NCBI RefSeq assembly: GCF_020405185.1
Contig: NZ_CP084464.1
Span: forward strand, 124,001 to 188,000
Length of the DNA: 64,000 nucleotides
Source: Halomicrobium salinisoli
GTDB lineage: Archaea > Halobacteriota > Halobacteria > Halobacteriales > Haloarculaceae
Reading direction: 5' to 3'
Position numbers and translations under genes: made by a program. The notes beneath the pieces were generated by a model. That model was not told the DNA's origin and did no database searches. It was given only the letters and a program-made list of their open reading frames with translations. Position 1 is the stretch's first letter, and each line of letters starts with the position of its first letter. Below are positions 17,608 through 27,445 of this stretch, in pieces.

Positions 17608-17792
17608 CTTCCCGGCCGGGCGTCCTCCGGGGCGTCGAGCGGTCTCCGCCGGCTGATCGGCCACGCTGGTCCGCGGAGTCGCCCCGCTGCGCTCGCCGCG
17701 ATCCCGCCCGCTATTAATCTGGGATGAAACTATACCTCGTAGATTCGCGATTTTTGTAAACACGTAAGTACCAGCGCGACCACGCGCCGGCC

Positions 17793-19913
17793 ATGCACCA
17801 GCCAGGTCCGCCGCGGTTCGTCGCGGTCGGGGAGGACGTCGAACTCGCGCCGCGGGAGCCGGACCCCGGCGCGTCCTACGAGTGGCGCCTCGCCGACGCG
17901 CCCGCGGCCAGCGACGTCGAACTGGGCGACGACCCGGTCGAGCACCTCGTGCCCGACGAGCCGGGCGTCTACCGCCTCGAACTCGACGCGCCCGACGGGA
18001 CGCACGTCCAGCGCGTCAGGGCCTTCCCCGACGTCCGGGGCACGGCACGGTTCGAGGCCGACGCCGAACAGTTGCCGGACCACGACCCCTCGGAGGTGTA
18101 CGTGGTCGGCCCGTGGAACGAGTGGGTCGTCGGCGACGACCGGCCGGACCGTCGCGGCGACGCCTACGTCTTCGAGCGCCCGCTCCCGCCGGGCGAGCAC
18201 GACGCCGTCTTCCTCGTCGGCGAGGACTTCGAGAACGGCGTCAGGAAGCAGGTCACCGTCGACGGGCCCCGCAGGCCGCGGGTCCGACTCGACGCCCGCG
18301 TCGACGGCTCAGGGGACGACGCCGAGGTCGCGTTCGCGGCCGATCCGCGGCCCGCGCCGGGCAGCGACGCCACGCCGGCGGACCTCGACGTGGAGTTCTA
18401 CGTCGACGACCGGGACCGTGATCTCCCGCTCGACGTCGACGGCCACGAGGCCCGGTGTTCGCTCGCCGACGTCGACGGGACGGTGCGGGTCCACGCCGTG
18501 GCCGCCGGCGAGCGCCACAGCGTCGCCGACGCGGTGGCCGTCGGCGAGGACGGGACGGTCGAGCGGCTGAACGAACCCCCGGCGTGGGTCGAGGGCGCGA
18601 CGATGTACGAGATCTTCGTCCGGTCGTTCGCCGGCGACGCGGGGACCACCTTCGACCGACTGGCCGACCGCGTCCCCTACCTCGACGACCTGGGCGTCGA
18701 CGTCGTCTGGCTGACGCCCGTGCTGGAGGCGCTCAGCCCCGTCCTCGGCGACGAGACGCCCGGCGGACCACACGGGTACGACATCATCGACTACTTCTCG
18801 ACGGCGCCGGACCTGGGCACCCGCGAGGAGTTCGAGGCCTTCGTCGATGCCTGCCACGACGCGGGCATCCGGGTCGTCTTCGACCTGGTGATCAATCACA
18901 CCTCGGCCGACCACCCGTTCCACCAGCTGAGCGCGGCCGGCGTCGAGCCCTACCGCGACTGGTACGAGTGGACCGACGCCGACGAGGCCGTCGTCCCCGA
19001 CGACGTCCGCGAGGAGCACGCAGGCGAGGTGGAGGCCGTGCCGCGGCACTACTTCAACTGGTGGTCGCTCCCGAACCTGAACTACGACGCGCTCGGCGTC
19101 CGCGACCACGTCCTCGACGTCGTTTCGGAGTGGGCAGACGTCGTCGACGGGTTCCGCTGTGACGTCGCCTGGGGTGTCCCCCACGGCGTCTGGAAGGAGG
19201 TCCGCGACCGCGTCCGCGCGGTCGACGACGACTTCTTCCTGCTGGACGAGACGGTGCCGCGGGACCCCGACTTCGGCGAGGGCGAGTTCGACGCCCACTA
19301 CGACACGACGCTGTACCACGCGCTGCGCGACGTGGGTACCGGTGACGCGCCGGCCGACGAGATCCTGGACGCCGTCCGCGCCCGCGAGCGCGAGGGGTTC
19401 CCGCCGGACTCGGTCCAGATGCGCTACGTCGAGAACCACGACGAGGACCGGTACCTCGACGAGTGCGGCCGCGACGAACTGCGGGCCGCCGCAGCGGCGA
19501 CGTTCACCCTGCCCGGCCTGCCGATGATCTACTACGGGCAGGAGTCGGGGATGACCGAGTACCGCGGGCAGATGAACTGGACGAACGGGGACGGGGATCT
19601 CAGGCGGTTCCACCGGCGGCTGGTGGCGATCCGCGACGAGACGCCGGCGCTCGTCGACGGCGACGTCGCGCCCGTCGACGTCACCGTCGAGGAGGGCGCG
19701 GCCGACCGCGTCGTCGCCTACGCCCGGGAGTCAGGGGACGACCGCGTCGTGGTCGTCCTCCACTTCGGGGCGGGCGAGGCCACCGTCACGCTCCCCGAGG
19801 CCACCGCGGAGACGGATCTCCTGACGGGGACGGACGTCGCCGACGCGGGCGACGGCGAGACAGCGGTGACCGTCGACGCCGCGGCCGTGGTGCGCTCGGC
19901 GACGGGCGAGTGA
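17793..19913 (+). CDS. Glycoside hydrolase family 13 alpha-amylase-type enzyme
   Basis: A 706-residue protein. The N-terminal part contains a glycogen/starch-binding early-set fold (EVYVVGPWNEWVVGDDRP near residues 101-118). The catalytic TIM barrel begins at MYEIFVRSFAGD (271) and has all four GH13 regions: DLVINHTS (364-371), GFRCDVAW with nucleophile D457, LLDETVP with acid/base E486, and VENHDEDR with D550. A C-terminal beta domain follows. The overall plan resembles neopullulanase, maltogenic amylase or cyclomaltodextrinase. With no signal peptide it is probably cytoplasmic. It is divergent from the TrmB regulator and completes the maltodextrin degradation set. Confidence 0.92.
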   Translation: MHQPGPPRFVAVGEDVELAPREPDPGASYEWRLADAPAASDVELGDDPVEHLVPDEPGVYRLELDAPDGTHVQRVRAFPDVRGTARFEADAEQLPDHDPSEVYVVGPWNEWVVGDDRPDRRGDAYVFERPLPPGEHDAVFLVGEDFENGVRKQVTVDGPRRPRVRLDARVDGSGDDAEVAFAADPRPAPGSDATPADLDVEFYVDDRDRDLPLDVDGHEARCSLADVDGTVRVHAVAAGERHSVADAVAVGEDGTVERLNEPPAWVEGATMYEIFVRSFAGDAGTTFDRLADRVPYLDDLGVDVVWLTPVLEALSPVLGDETPGGPHGYDIIDYFSTAPDLGTREEFEAFVDACHDAGIRVVFDLVINHTSADHPFHQLSAAGVEPYRDWYEWTDADEAVVPDDVREEHAGEVEAVPRHYFNWWSLPNLNYDALGVRDHVLDVVSEWADVVDGFRCDVAWGVPHGVWKEVRDRVRAVDDDFFLLDETVPRDPDFGEGEFDAHYDTTLYHALRDVGTGDAPADEILDAVRAREREGFPPDSVQMRYVENHDEDRYLDECGRDELRAAAAATFTLPGLPMIYYGQESGMTEYRGQMNWTNGDGDLRRFHRRLVAIRDETPALVDGDVAPVDVTVEEGAADRVVAYARESGDDRVVVVLHFGAGEATVTLPEATAETDLLTGTDVADAGDGETAVTVDAAAVVRSATGE

Positions 19914-19958
19914 TCGACTGCGAACGAGTGACCCGCGGCTGCGGCCGGCGTGGACCGA

Positions 19959-20393
19959 CTAGACGTAGTAGTTCTCCCGCTCGACGACCTCGCCGAAGGC
20001 GACGTTCTGCTGGACGTCGGTTACCTCGATGGTGACGCGCTCGCCCTGCTCCGTGTCGGGCACGATGATGACGAAGCCGCGTTCGACGCGGGCGATGCCG
20101 TCGCCCTGCTCGCCGATGTCCTCGATGTCGACCGTGCGCTGCTCGCCCTCCTCCACGGGCGGTCGGGGTTCGCCCCGGGGTTCGGGCCCGGATCGGGACT
20201 CCGATCGGTCCCGAGAGTCGCCCTCGGACGCCTCGTCGGTCGAGTCCGTCGCGAAGACCGCGACGCGGTGGACGTCACCGGGCCGTACGTCGCCCGTCTC
20301 CACCTCTCGCTTCGGCACTTCGATGCGATAGGAGTCCGCCTGTTCGCTGACTTCGGCACTGAAGACACACAGTAGTTCGTCTGGTAGCTCCAT
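19959..20393 (-). CDS. TRAM-domain protein
   Basis: A 144-residue protein. The C-terminal 60 residues form a TRAM domain (RTVDIEDIGEQGDGIARVERGFVIIVPDTEQGERVTIEVTDVQQNVAFGEVV), a small beta-barrel that binds RNA. The N-terminal half holds a short structured segment (LCVFSAEVSEQADSYRIEVPKREVETGDV) and an acidic Ser/Arg/Glu-rich linker of about 40 residues (SEGDSRDRSESRSGPEPRGEP) that looks disordered. Archaeal TRAM proteins have been linked to RNA chaperoning. It stands alone, between the convergent amylase end and a long non-coding stretch. Confidence 0.88.
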   Translation of the reverse strand: MELPDELLCVFSAEVSEQADSYRIEVPKREVETGDVRPGDVHRVAVFATDSTDEASEGDSRDRSESRSGPEPRGEPRPPVEEGEQRTVDIEDIGEQGDGIARVERGFVIIVPDTEQGERVTIEVTDVQQNVAFGEVVERENYYV

Positions 20394-20718
20394 ATACAGA
20401 TCCTCGTTGGTTCAACTTGTGTGAACGGGGCCTTGAATCTGCCGTCTGTGGCGCCGAACGCGGATCGTAGCTGCAAAGCGCAGTACGGCGTCTCGGTCCG
20501 CCCCGCGAGACGGAAGTTAGCGGCTCTCCGTCCGGGATGTCGGCGTCCCTCTCCGGCCGTGACGACGCCCGCCGGGAGACTCGAGACGGACCCGATCGCT
20601 CGTCCGGTCCGGCACTCTCTGCACGCGCCGTCCTCGACGCCGGTCGGGCATCACGAGCGTCTCGTCGTCGCGTGAGAACGATGGTGTAGATTTTTTACTG
20701 CGAAGACAAAATATCCGC

Positions 20719-20736
20719 CACCGGGGCTTCCCGGTG
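20719..20736. terminator. GC hairpin in a gene-poor interval (possible terminator)
   Basis: CACCGGG (20719-20725) and CCCGGTG (20730-20736) form a perfect 7-bp stem with a GCTT loop. On the minus strand it lies downstream of the histidine-kinase stop and is followed by an AT-rich run (atattttgtc), so it may end that transcript. The surrounding interval 20394-20929 shows no convincing gene. It also has two direct copies of GAGAGTGACCCGG at about 20873 and 20906, and an AT-rich patch (gatttttta) at about 20688-20696. Confidence 0.35.
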
Positions 20737-20929
20737 ACCCTCTCACAGTGTGCGCGCGAGGGAGGGGGACCGCCCTCGCTCCCTCGGTTCGCTCGAACGC
20801 GACAGGTACCTGTACGCGCTCGTCAAACCGGAGTGCCCGCCGAGCGCCGAAGCGGCGGGACTGTGAGTCCGGAGAGTGACCCGGGCGGTGGGACGGAGAC
20901 TCCCGAGAGTGACCCGGACGGCGCGGCTC

Positions 20930-23900
20930 CTACTCCGCCGCCGGCAGCGTGAACCGGAACGTCGACCCCTCTCCGGGTTCGGCGTCGACGCGGATCTCGC
21001 CGCCGTGGCGCTCGACGATGCGCCGGCACAGCGCCAGCCCGATGCCGGTCCCCTCGTGTTCGTCCTGCGCGTGGAGGCGCTGGAAGATCTGAAAGACGCG
21101 GTCGGCGTCGTCCGGGTCGATGCCGATCCCCTCGTCGCTGACCGAGATCTCCCAGAGGGATCCGTCGCGCTCGGCCTCGACGTCGATCCGGGGCGGCTCG
21201 TCGCCGCTGTACTCGATGGCGTTGTCCAGCAGGTTCTGGAGCACCTGCCGGAGCTGGTCGGCGTCGCCCTCGACCGTGGGCAGCGGGTCGGCAGTGATCT
21301 CGGCGTCGCTCTCGGCGATCTTCACCTGGAGGTCGTCGCGGACGTCGTCCAGGACGTCGTCGAGGTCGACGGGCTCGAACGGATCGCCCCGCGTCTCCAC
21401 CCGCGAGTACTCCAGCAGCCCCTCGATCATGTCCCGCATCCGCTCGGCCCCGTCGACCGCGAACTCGATGAACTCCCGGCCGTCCTCGTCCAGTTCGTCG
21501 GCGTACCGCGACTCGATCAGCTGCAGGTAACTCGAGACCATCCGCAGCGGCTCCTGCAGGTCGTGAGAGGCCGCGTACGCGAACTGCTCCAGCCGCTCGT
21601 TCGATTCCTCGAGCCGGCGCTCGTACTCCTTGCGCTCGGTGACGTCCTGGATCACGATCATCCCCGCGAACACCTCGTCGTCGGCGTCTCTGACCGGAAG
21701 GACGTGAGCGTGCAGGTGGCGGCCGTGGTACTCGATCTCGAACGAGCTCGATTCGTCGTCGAGCGCCGACCGGAAGTGCGGTTCCAGTTCCTCGACGAGG
21801 TCAGGCGGGTGGAGTTCGGTGAAGCTGTGGCCGATTCGATCCTCCGGTTCGAAGTCGAGCCTGTCGAAGAGCTGGCCCCCGACGGCGGTGTATCGCAGGT
21901 CCTCGTCGAACAGGCCGACGGCCCCGTTCGGGAAGTTCTCGACGAGCGTCCGGTAGCGGCGCTCGGACTGGGCGAGTCGCCGCTGGGCCTGCACCCGGTC
22001 GGTGACGTCGCTCAGGGTGATGACGCCGCGGGTCACCTCGCCGTCCTCGCCCCGGACCGGCATCCCTTCCGCCTCGATGATCCGCCGGTCGCCGTCGGCG
22101 GCCTCGATCTCGAAGACGTCCGGGTCGGTCACCTCCTCCCCGTCGACCACCCGGGCCAGCGTCATCTCCTCGGGACTGACCGGGTCGCCAGAGTCAGCCC
22201 ACCGGATCGGGTACTGCTCGTACTCCTCGACGGACTCGGCGTCGAAGACGTCGCCGCCCCAGATCTCGTGTGCGGTGTCGTTGGCCTCGACGATCCGGCC
22301 GTCGGGCTCCGCGACGACGACGCCGGCGGGGAGGACCTCGAAGAGGGTCTCGAGTTGCTCCTTGTTCCGCTGGAGCTCCAGCTCGGCGCGCTTGCGGTCG
22401 GTGATGTCCGTGAGCGCGCCCGGGAACCGGACCGGCTCGCCGTCCTCGTCGCACTCGACGTGGCCGCGGGCGACGACCCACCGGAGGTCGCCGTCGGCGT
22501 CCCAGACGCGGTACTCCTCCTCGTACTCGCCGCCCGTCTCGACGGCCGCCTCGATCGCCGCCCGGACCCGGTCGCGGTCCTCCTCGTGGATGGCCTCGAT
22601 GAACTGATCCAGCGGGACGCCCTCGCGGGCGTCGTCGGGTTCGATGCCGAACGTCCGGGCGAACGTCCCGCCGACGACCATCTCGTCCTCGGGGATGCGC
22701 CACTCCCAGGTCCCGACGGCGCCGGCCTCCGTCGCTGCCTCTAGCTGGGACTTGGCCTCCTCGAGCCGGCGCTCGTACTCGCGGCTCTCGGTGACGTCGC
22801 GGGTGATGGAGAGGACGTACTCGCGGTCCAGTTCGACGTGGGAGGCGTTGACCTCCACCGGATACGTGGTGCCGTCTTTCCGCTGTACCTGCCCGTTGAA
22901 TGTCAACTGACCCTCCTCGCGCAACTGCTCGACGAGCGTGTCCCAGTCCCGGCCGCCGATGTCGGCCGCGAGGTCGGGAATCGTGAGGTCGAGTAGCTCC
23001 GCCCGCGAGTACCCGCGCCGCTCGCAGGCGGTGTCGTTCGCGTCGAGGTACCGCCCGGTCTCCGGGTCGACGACGAGCACGCTGTCGGTGGAGTGATCGA
23101 GCAGCGTCCGGAACAGCTCGAGTTCCCGCTCGCGCTCCTTGCGCTCGGTGACGTCGCGGTCGGAGACGATGATCGAGACCACCTCGCCGTCGTCGTCCGT
23201 GACCGGACGGAAGTAGCCGCTGATGGTGTACGGCTCGCCGTCCGGCCGGGTGAGATCGGCCTCGAAGTCGACGTACTCCCCGGCGGCGGCCCGCTCCGTC
23301 CACTCCCGAACGTCGTCCTGGACGTCCCCGCCGGCGCCCCACCAGGGCGTCTCCCAGAAGGGCACGCCCGTGACGTCGTCGAGGTCGGCGTCGATGTACT
23401 CCATCGCCGTCCGGTTGATGTCCAGGACCGTCCCGTCCGGCGCGATCAGCCCGACGAGGATGTTCGGGTCCTCGAAGACGGCCTCGTAGCGGCGCTCCTT
23501 CCGCTGGAGTTCCCGCTCGCGTTCGCGGAGTTCCCGCTCGGTCTGCTTGCGCTCGGTGACGTCGCGCACGACGCCGATGGTCCCCTGAAACGCCCCGTCC
23601 TCGACGAGCAGGTGCAGTTCCAGTTCGCACAGGACCACGTCGTCGTCGGCCGTCCGGACCGTGAAATCCAGCGCGTCGTCGCGGTCGTCGCCCGCGAGTC
23701 GCTCGCGGATCTCCCGCTCGATGCTATCGACGTCGTCGTCCTCGAGCACGAGCGAGGCGTGCTCTCCCAGGAGCTCCTCGCGGGCGTAGCCGGTCAGTTC
23801 GACGATAGTGTCGTTGACCGCGACGAACCGCCCGTCGGGATCGAGCTGGTAGATGCCGTCGTCGACGACGTTGACGAGCGTGCGGAACCGATCCAGCGCG

Positions 23901-23962
23901 CGCTCGCCGTCGACGTCGGCCCAGAACCCGCCGGCGGCCTCCACCCGGTCGCTCATAGACAC
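20930..23962 (-). CDS. Multi-PAS sensor histidine kinase
   Basis: A 1010-residue soluble kinase with no membrane segment. Six PAS-type sensory units follow one another, each joined by an ERKEYERRLEE-like coiled linker: starts near residues 25 (FRTLVNVVDDGIYQLDPDG), 155 (RYEAVFEDPNILVGLIAPDG), 285, 410 (GAVGTWEWRIPEDE, PAS_3 type), 545 and 665. A HisKA domain near 790-860 has the phospho-His in FAYAASHDLQEPLRM. The C-terminal HATPase has LLDNAIEYSGDEPP (N box), SDEGIGIDPDDADRVFQIFQRLH and GTGIGLALCRRIVERHGG. No response regulator is adjacent, so its partner is unknown. The ligands of the PAS domains cannot be read from the sequence. Confidence 0.94.
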   Translation of the reverse strand: MSMSDRVEAAGGFWADVDGERALDRFRTLVNVVDDGIYQLDPDGRFVAVNDTIVELTGYAREELLGEHASLVLEDDDVDSIEREIRERLAGDDRDDALDFTVRTADDDVVLCELELHLLVEDGAFQGTIGVVRDVTERKQTERELRERERELQRKERRYEAVFEDPNILVGLIAPDGTVLDINRTAMEYIDADLDDVTGVPFWETPWWGAGGDVQDDVREWTERAAAGEYVDFEADLTRPDGEPYTISGYFRPVTDDDGEVVSIIVSDRDVTERKERERELELFRTLLDHSTDSVLVVDPETGRYLDANDTACERRGYSRAELLDLTIPDLAADIGGRDWDTLVEQLREEGQLTFNGQVQRKDGTTYPVEVNASHVELDREYVLSITRDVTESREYERRLEEAKSQLEAATEAGAVGTWEWRIPEDEMVVGGTFARTFGIEPDDAREGVPLDQFIEAIHEEDRDRVRAAIEAAVETGGEYEEEYRVWDADGDLRWVVARGHVECDEDGEPVRFPGALTDITDRKRAELELQRNKEQLETLFEVLPAGVVVAEPDGRIVEANDTAHEIWGGDVFDAESVEEYEQYPIRWADSGDPVSPEEMTLARVVDGEEVTDPDVFEIEAADGDRRIIEAEGMPVRGEDGEVTRGVITLSDVTDRVQAQRRLAQSERRYRTLVENFPNGAVGLFDEDLRYTAVGGQLFDRLDFEPEDRIGHSFTELHPPDLVEELEPHFRSALDDESSSFEIEYHGRHLHAHVLPVRDADDEVFAGMIVIQDVTERKEYERRLEESNERLEQFAYAASHDLQEPLRMVSSYLQLIESRYADELDEDGREFIEFAVDGAERMRDMIEGLLEYSRVETRGDPFEPVDLDDVLDDVRDDLQVKIAESDAEITADPLPTVEGDADQLRQVLQNLLDNAIEYSGDEPPRIDVEAERDGSLWEISVSDEGIGIDPDDADRVFQIFQRLHAQDEHEGTGIGLALCRRIVERHGGEIRVDAEPGEGSTFRFTLPAAE

Positions 23963-24158
23963 GAGAGGGTGTCAAGATAGTTAAGAAGCGTGCTGCGGGA
24001 TCGGCGTCCGGGCGGACGAGCGGAGCGGAGACCCCCGTCTCGGAACGGGGTTCGTCCGGACGCACACCGGTGATGACCGTCGACCTCGACCGTTGACACC
24101 CGGGAGACAGGTCGCGAGCGACGGACGTCCGGGCGGAGTGGCGGCCGGCGTCGACGGA

Positions 24159-24284
24159 TCAGTCCGGAGTGTACGCGACGGCTTCCGGGAGCGATCCGTC
24201 GTCGATGCCGCGGAGGATCGGAAGTGCGTCGGCGTGTGCGCTGTCCCGCTGGTAGACCGCTGCGAACAGGACTGACGTGTCGAC
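24159..24284 (-). pseudogene. Remnant of VapC-type PIN-domain toxin
   Basis: A 41-codon frame without a start codon begins VDTSVLFAAVYQRDSAHADA, the PIN-domain N-terminus with its first metal-binding Asp, and continues LPILRGIDDGSLPEAVAYTPD before a stop at 24159. Intact haloarchaeal PIN toxins of this type run to about 130-150 residues and would continue with a second acidic motif and a C-terminal DAAIVAY-like region, which are missing here. It follows the AbrB-like antitoxin remnant by 13 nt in the usual antitoxin-toxin order. I read it as a truncated, probably inactive toxin gene. Confidence 0.7.
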
Positions 24285-24297
24285 GGGCGCGCGGCAT

Positions 24298-24450
24298 CTA
24301 TTCGGGGCCGACGCCCCACGCGTCGTGCTCGGTCGTCACGTCAGTGGCGTCTTCGCCGTCGTCGATCCCGAGTTCGCGCCGAATCCGGGCGGGGATGTTC
24401 GCCTGGTTCCCGGAGACCTTGCTTTCCGCGTCGACCGGGTCACTGCTCAT
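24298..24450 (-). pseudogene. Internally deleted AbrB/VapB-like antitoxin
   Basis: An open frame of 50 residues from the ATG at 24450. The first 32 residues (MSSDPVDAESKVSGNQANIP and on to RRELGIDDGE) match the swapped-hairpin DNA-binding start of haloarchaeal AbrB-family antitoxins. The last residues (DVTTEHDAWGVGPE) match the usual C-terminal tail. The 25-30 residues normally between them are absent, so the gene seems to have lost an in-frame internal segment. It may still make a short peptide, but DNA binding is doubtful. It pairs with the PIN remnant just downstream. Confidence 0.65.
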
Positions 24451-24575
24451 GCTCGAGGAATAGTGATGGACGCTGAAAGACCTAGTGTGTCGCCACATCC
24501 GCCGATTCCAGGCATAGAACGCCGGCACCTGCGAGCGTCCGGACCCGTGGGCACGAAAGCGGAGGGGAGCGGCCC

Positions 24576-25739
24576 CTACTCCCCGTAGGCCTCGTGTTCC
24601 GGGCCCCACTCGGACTTCGGGAGCTCCTTCCAGAAGTAGTCGCCGCGGGGCGGGATGTCGTCGGCGGCGGCGGGGTCGACGTCGTACAGCGCGCCCGAGG
24701 CGAGTCCCTCGAGGACGGCGGTCATGACGGTCTCGATGACCGTCACGAGCCGGCCGTTCGACGCGTTACCGAGGTCGTCCGCCTGGCCGCGGAACTCGAA
24801 GAGGACGCTCCCCCGTCCCCGGACCCCGTGGCCGTTTCTGGCGATGTTGGCCGTGGTGCCGCCGGGGTAGGTGTCCCAGGTCGTGTGCCCGTAACCCCTG
24901 GTCTCCTGGTAGGCGTACGCCGAGATCTGGCGCGACAGCGCCACCGCGTCGTCGGGCGCGGCCTCGTTGAGCGGCCACTTGGTCGACGCGTTGATCAGCT
25001 CGCAGTCCCCGTTCCGGAGGGTGAACTGGTGGTGCCAGTCGCAGACGATGTCGGCCCCGACCTCGTCGGCCCTATCGAGAAACGCCTGCGTCTCGGGCGA
25101 GGGGTTCTCGTCCGGAATCAGGTCGGGGTCGATGCCGTCGTACTCGGCCAGGACCTCGGGATCGATGCCGAAGTAGTGCTGCCGGTTCGGATCGACCGAG
25201 CCGCACTGGTCGCGTCCGAAGTACGGGCCGTCGTGGCAGACGTCGTCCGGTCGCGCGTTCTCACGCCGGGGCGTCTCGCCGTCGTCTGCCGGCGCCCAGC
25301 CGTCCGGGTTGAGCCGCGGGACGACGTGCAGCGTCAGTTCGTCGCGGATCGCGTCGGTCCCGCCGCCGCCGGCCGCGAACCGCTTCAGGACCTTCAGGAC
25401 CGCCTCCGTCACGTGTTGCTCGTCGCCGTGCTGCTGGGTCACGTAGAAGACGTCGGTGTCGCCGCTCCCGACGCGCACGTAGGGAACCGGCCGCCCCTCC
25501 CACGTCTCGCCGATGGGTTCGTACTCGATGCCACCTCGTCCGTCGAACGTCTCGAGCGTGGCGTAGAGGCGCTCGTTGCTCGTGAACGCGTTGTAGTTGA
25601 TATTCGCCGTCTCCGGGGGAAACGGGCCGCCCGGTCTGACGAAGTCGTCCGGGCAGTCCTCGGCGCTGGCGACGCCAGTGCCGAGCACCCCCGTTCCTGC
25701 GATACCACCGATCGCCCTGAGTGTGTCACGTCGTCTCAT
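24576..25739 (-). CDS. Tat-exported M14-family zinc carboxypeptidase
   Basis: About 387 residues. The N-terminus MRRRDTLRAIGGIAGTGVLG is a twin-arginine signal ending near ASAEDCP. The zinc site is visible as HGDE (H104, E107) and DWHHQF (H236), with NPDGW at 144-148, the DPNR substrate-binding motif at 183-186, and catalytic Glu in VLFEFRG (E315). These fit the M14 metallocarboxypeptidase family, acting outside the cell on peptides. I chose the ATG at 25739 because the residues encoded upstream (to 25778) would place the Arg pair too far from the N-terminus. AT-rich promoter DNA lies at 25745-25800; nothing else is seen up to 25994. Confidence 0.88.
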   Translation of the reverse strand: MRRRDTLRAIGGIAGTGVLGTGVASAEDCPDDFVRPGGPFPPETANINYNAFTSNERLYATLETFDGRGGIEYEPIGETWEGRPVPYVRVGSGDTDVFYVTQQHGDEQHVTEAVLKVLKRFAAGGGGTDAIRDELTLHVVPRLNPDGWAPADDGETPRRENARPDDVCHDGPYFGRDQCGSVDPNRQHYFGIDPEVLAEYDGIDPDLIPDENPSPETQAFLDRADEVGADIVCDWHHQFTLRNGDCELINASTKWPLNEAAPDDAVALSRQISAYAYQETRGYGHTTWDTYPGGTTANIARNGHGVRGRGSVLFEFRGQADDLGNASNGRLVTVIETVMTAVLEGLASGALYDVDPAAADDIPPRGDYFWKELPKSEWGPEHEAYGE

Positions 25740-25994
25740 GACACACCTAGCGTATTCTACATAATAGATAATAAGCATTTTCCCGTTACATATATCAGCA
25801 TAGGTGTTCGTATACTAACGTTTGGGCCTCGGGAGGCGGCGGGGTGGATGGAAACAGACGTCAGTTCGACCGATATACGTGGCACGCCGACGAGTCGAAT
25901 CAGGTAGAACGAGGGCCGGCCCGCTCCGACCAGTCGGTCGGACGTCGCAGTCGCACTCGGAAATAGAAGACGGTACTCGGATCCGATCGCGCTG

Positions 25995-27397
25995 TCAGCG
26001 GTCGGCGTTCCCCGACTCGGTGCTCGCGTCCGCGGTCCCGTTCCCGCCGCTGCCCTGCCCGTCGCTCGCCGAGTCGCCGTCGACGACCTCGAACGGGCGC
26101 ATCATGCCCTGCTCCTCGTGCTCGAGGACGTGGCAGTGCCAGGGGTACGTGCCGGTGAAGTCGCCGAACTTCGTGACGACGCGGACCGTCTCGCCCGGGT
26201 CGACGCGGACGACGTCCTTCGGACCGCGCTCGTTCGGCGCGGGGTCGGCCGTCCCGTCCTCGCCCCGTCCGATGACCCTGAACTCGATCAGGTGCATGTG
26301 GATGGGGTGGGAGTGCATGGTCTCGTTCTCGAACTCCCAGACCTCCGTCGCGCCCTTCCTGGGTCTGGCGTGGTCGCCCCCGTCGTGGAAGGTCTTGCCG
26401 TTCAGGACGTGCGTGGGGGGCTCCGCGTCGTCGCGCATACCCAGCGTCATGTGCCGCGGCCGCTCGGCGTCGTCCGGGTCGTAGCCCGGGTCGTTCGGCA
26501 GGGAGAGCTCCGACGGGTGCGTGCTGTCGTCCGTCACGTCGTCGTCCGAAACGCGGATCTGCATGATCTCCGAGAGGTCGGGCCCGTCGCCGCCGTGGCC
26601 GCCGCCGTGACCGCCCGAGTAGGGGAAGCCGGCCTCGTTCGTAACGGTGAACGTCTCGCCGGCGTACTGAGAGAAGTCCACGACGACCTCGGCCCGCTCG
26701 AACGGGGCGATCGTCAGCGACTCGAGGTCACCGCCGTGGCCGACGGGAACGACGTCCCCGAGGTACCCCTGGTCGGGCGCGAACTGGTACATGGCGGGGG
26801 CGTCGTGGCCGTCGTCGTTCGACAGCGAGAGGGCGAACGTGCGGCCGTTGGACTGGTTGACCAGCCGGAACCGGTAGCGGCGGGGTTCGACCTCGAGGTA
26901 GGGCCAGACGGCGCCGTTGACGAAGGCGGTGTCGCCCGCGAAGTTCGCCGTGAACTCGTCGGGATAGTGCAGCGAGCCGTCCGACTCGAAGGTCTTGTCC
27001 GCCAGCATGATGGGGACGTCGTACTCCCCGGTGGGGAGGCCCAGCTGGTCCTCGCGGGGGCCCTCGATGACGTAGAAGCCGTGCAGCCCGGCGTAGTTGT
27101 TGAGGCGGCTGATTCCGAGCGTGTGGTCGTGATACGTCCCGGTCATCCGCGGCTGCCGGTTCGGGAGGTCGTGGACGTGCGTGACGAATTCCGGCCCGGT
27201 GACGCCGGCCGGCGACGTCCACGCCTCGGCCTGACCGTCGCTCTCCGGTTCGACGTTGAGGCCGTGCTGGTGGATCTCCGTCCGGACCTCGGGCACGGGA
27301 CCGTCGTGGTCGTCGTAGTCCTCGGCCGTGGTCCCCGGGATGCGCTCGTCGACCCACCGATAGCGACGACGAGGAAAGCGTGCCGACTCAGTTGCAT
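25995..27397 (-). pseudogene. Multicopper oxidase gene with 5' deletion/frameshift
   Basis: The main frame (from about 27380 to the stop at 25995) encodes a near-complete multicopper oxidase: EIHQHGLNV and TYHDHTLG (type 2/3 copper ligands), HSHPIHMHLIEF and GTYPWHCHVLEHEEQGMM (trinuclear, type 1 Cys and His). The frame lacks a proper start; a GTG at 27296 would begin only 8 codons before the first copper motif. A TATA box (27434-27445) and an ATG at 27397 open a different frame, MQLSRHAFLVVAIGG, which looks like the old Tat signal peptide. The N-terminal cupredoxin segment between the two is missing and the frames do not join. I read it as a damaged gene; a shortened cytoplasmic product from the GTG cannot be excluded. 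Confidence 0.7.
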
Positions 27398-27433
27398 TGG
27401 ACGTTAATTTCAGAGTTTTTCTTCTAACACCTA

Positions 27434-27445
27434 CTATTTATATAG
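27434..27445 (-). promoter_or_regulatory. TATA box of the multicopper oxidase remnant
   Basis: On the minus strand the sequence reads CTATATAAATAG, a strong archaeal TATA element 37-48 nt before the ATG at 27397. This promoter serves the Tat-signal frame that no longer continues into the oxidase body. The interval 27446-27753 to its right holds no recognisable gene; it ends with a TATA-like ctatatat (about 27710) ahead of the HTH gene at 27754. Confidence 0.6.

Noticed and set aside
20734..20952. Short plus-strand frame with repeated ESDP motifs before the histidine kinase
   Set aside because: The repeats come from two copies of a short DNA motif, the frame overlaps the kinase end, and there is no promoter or family match.
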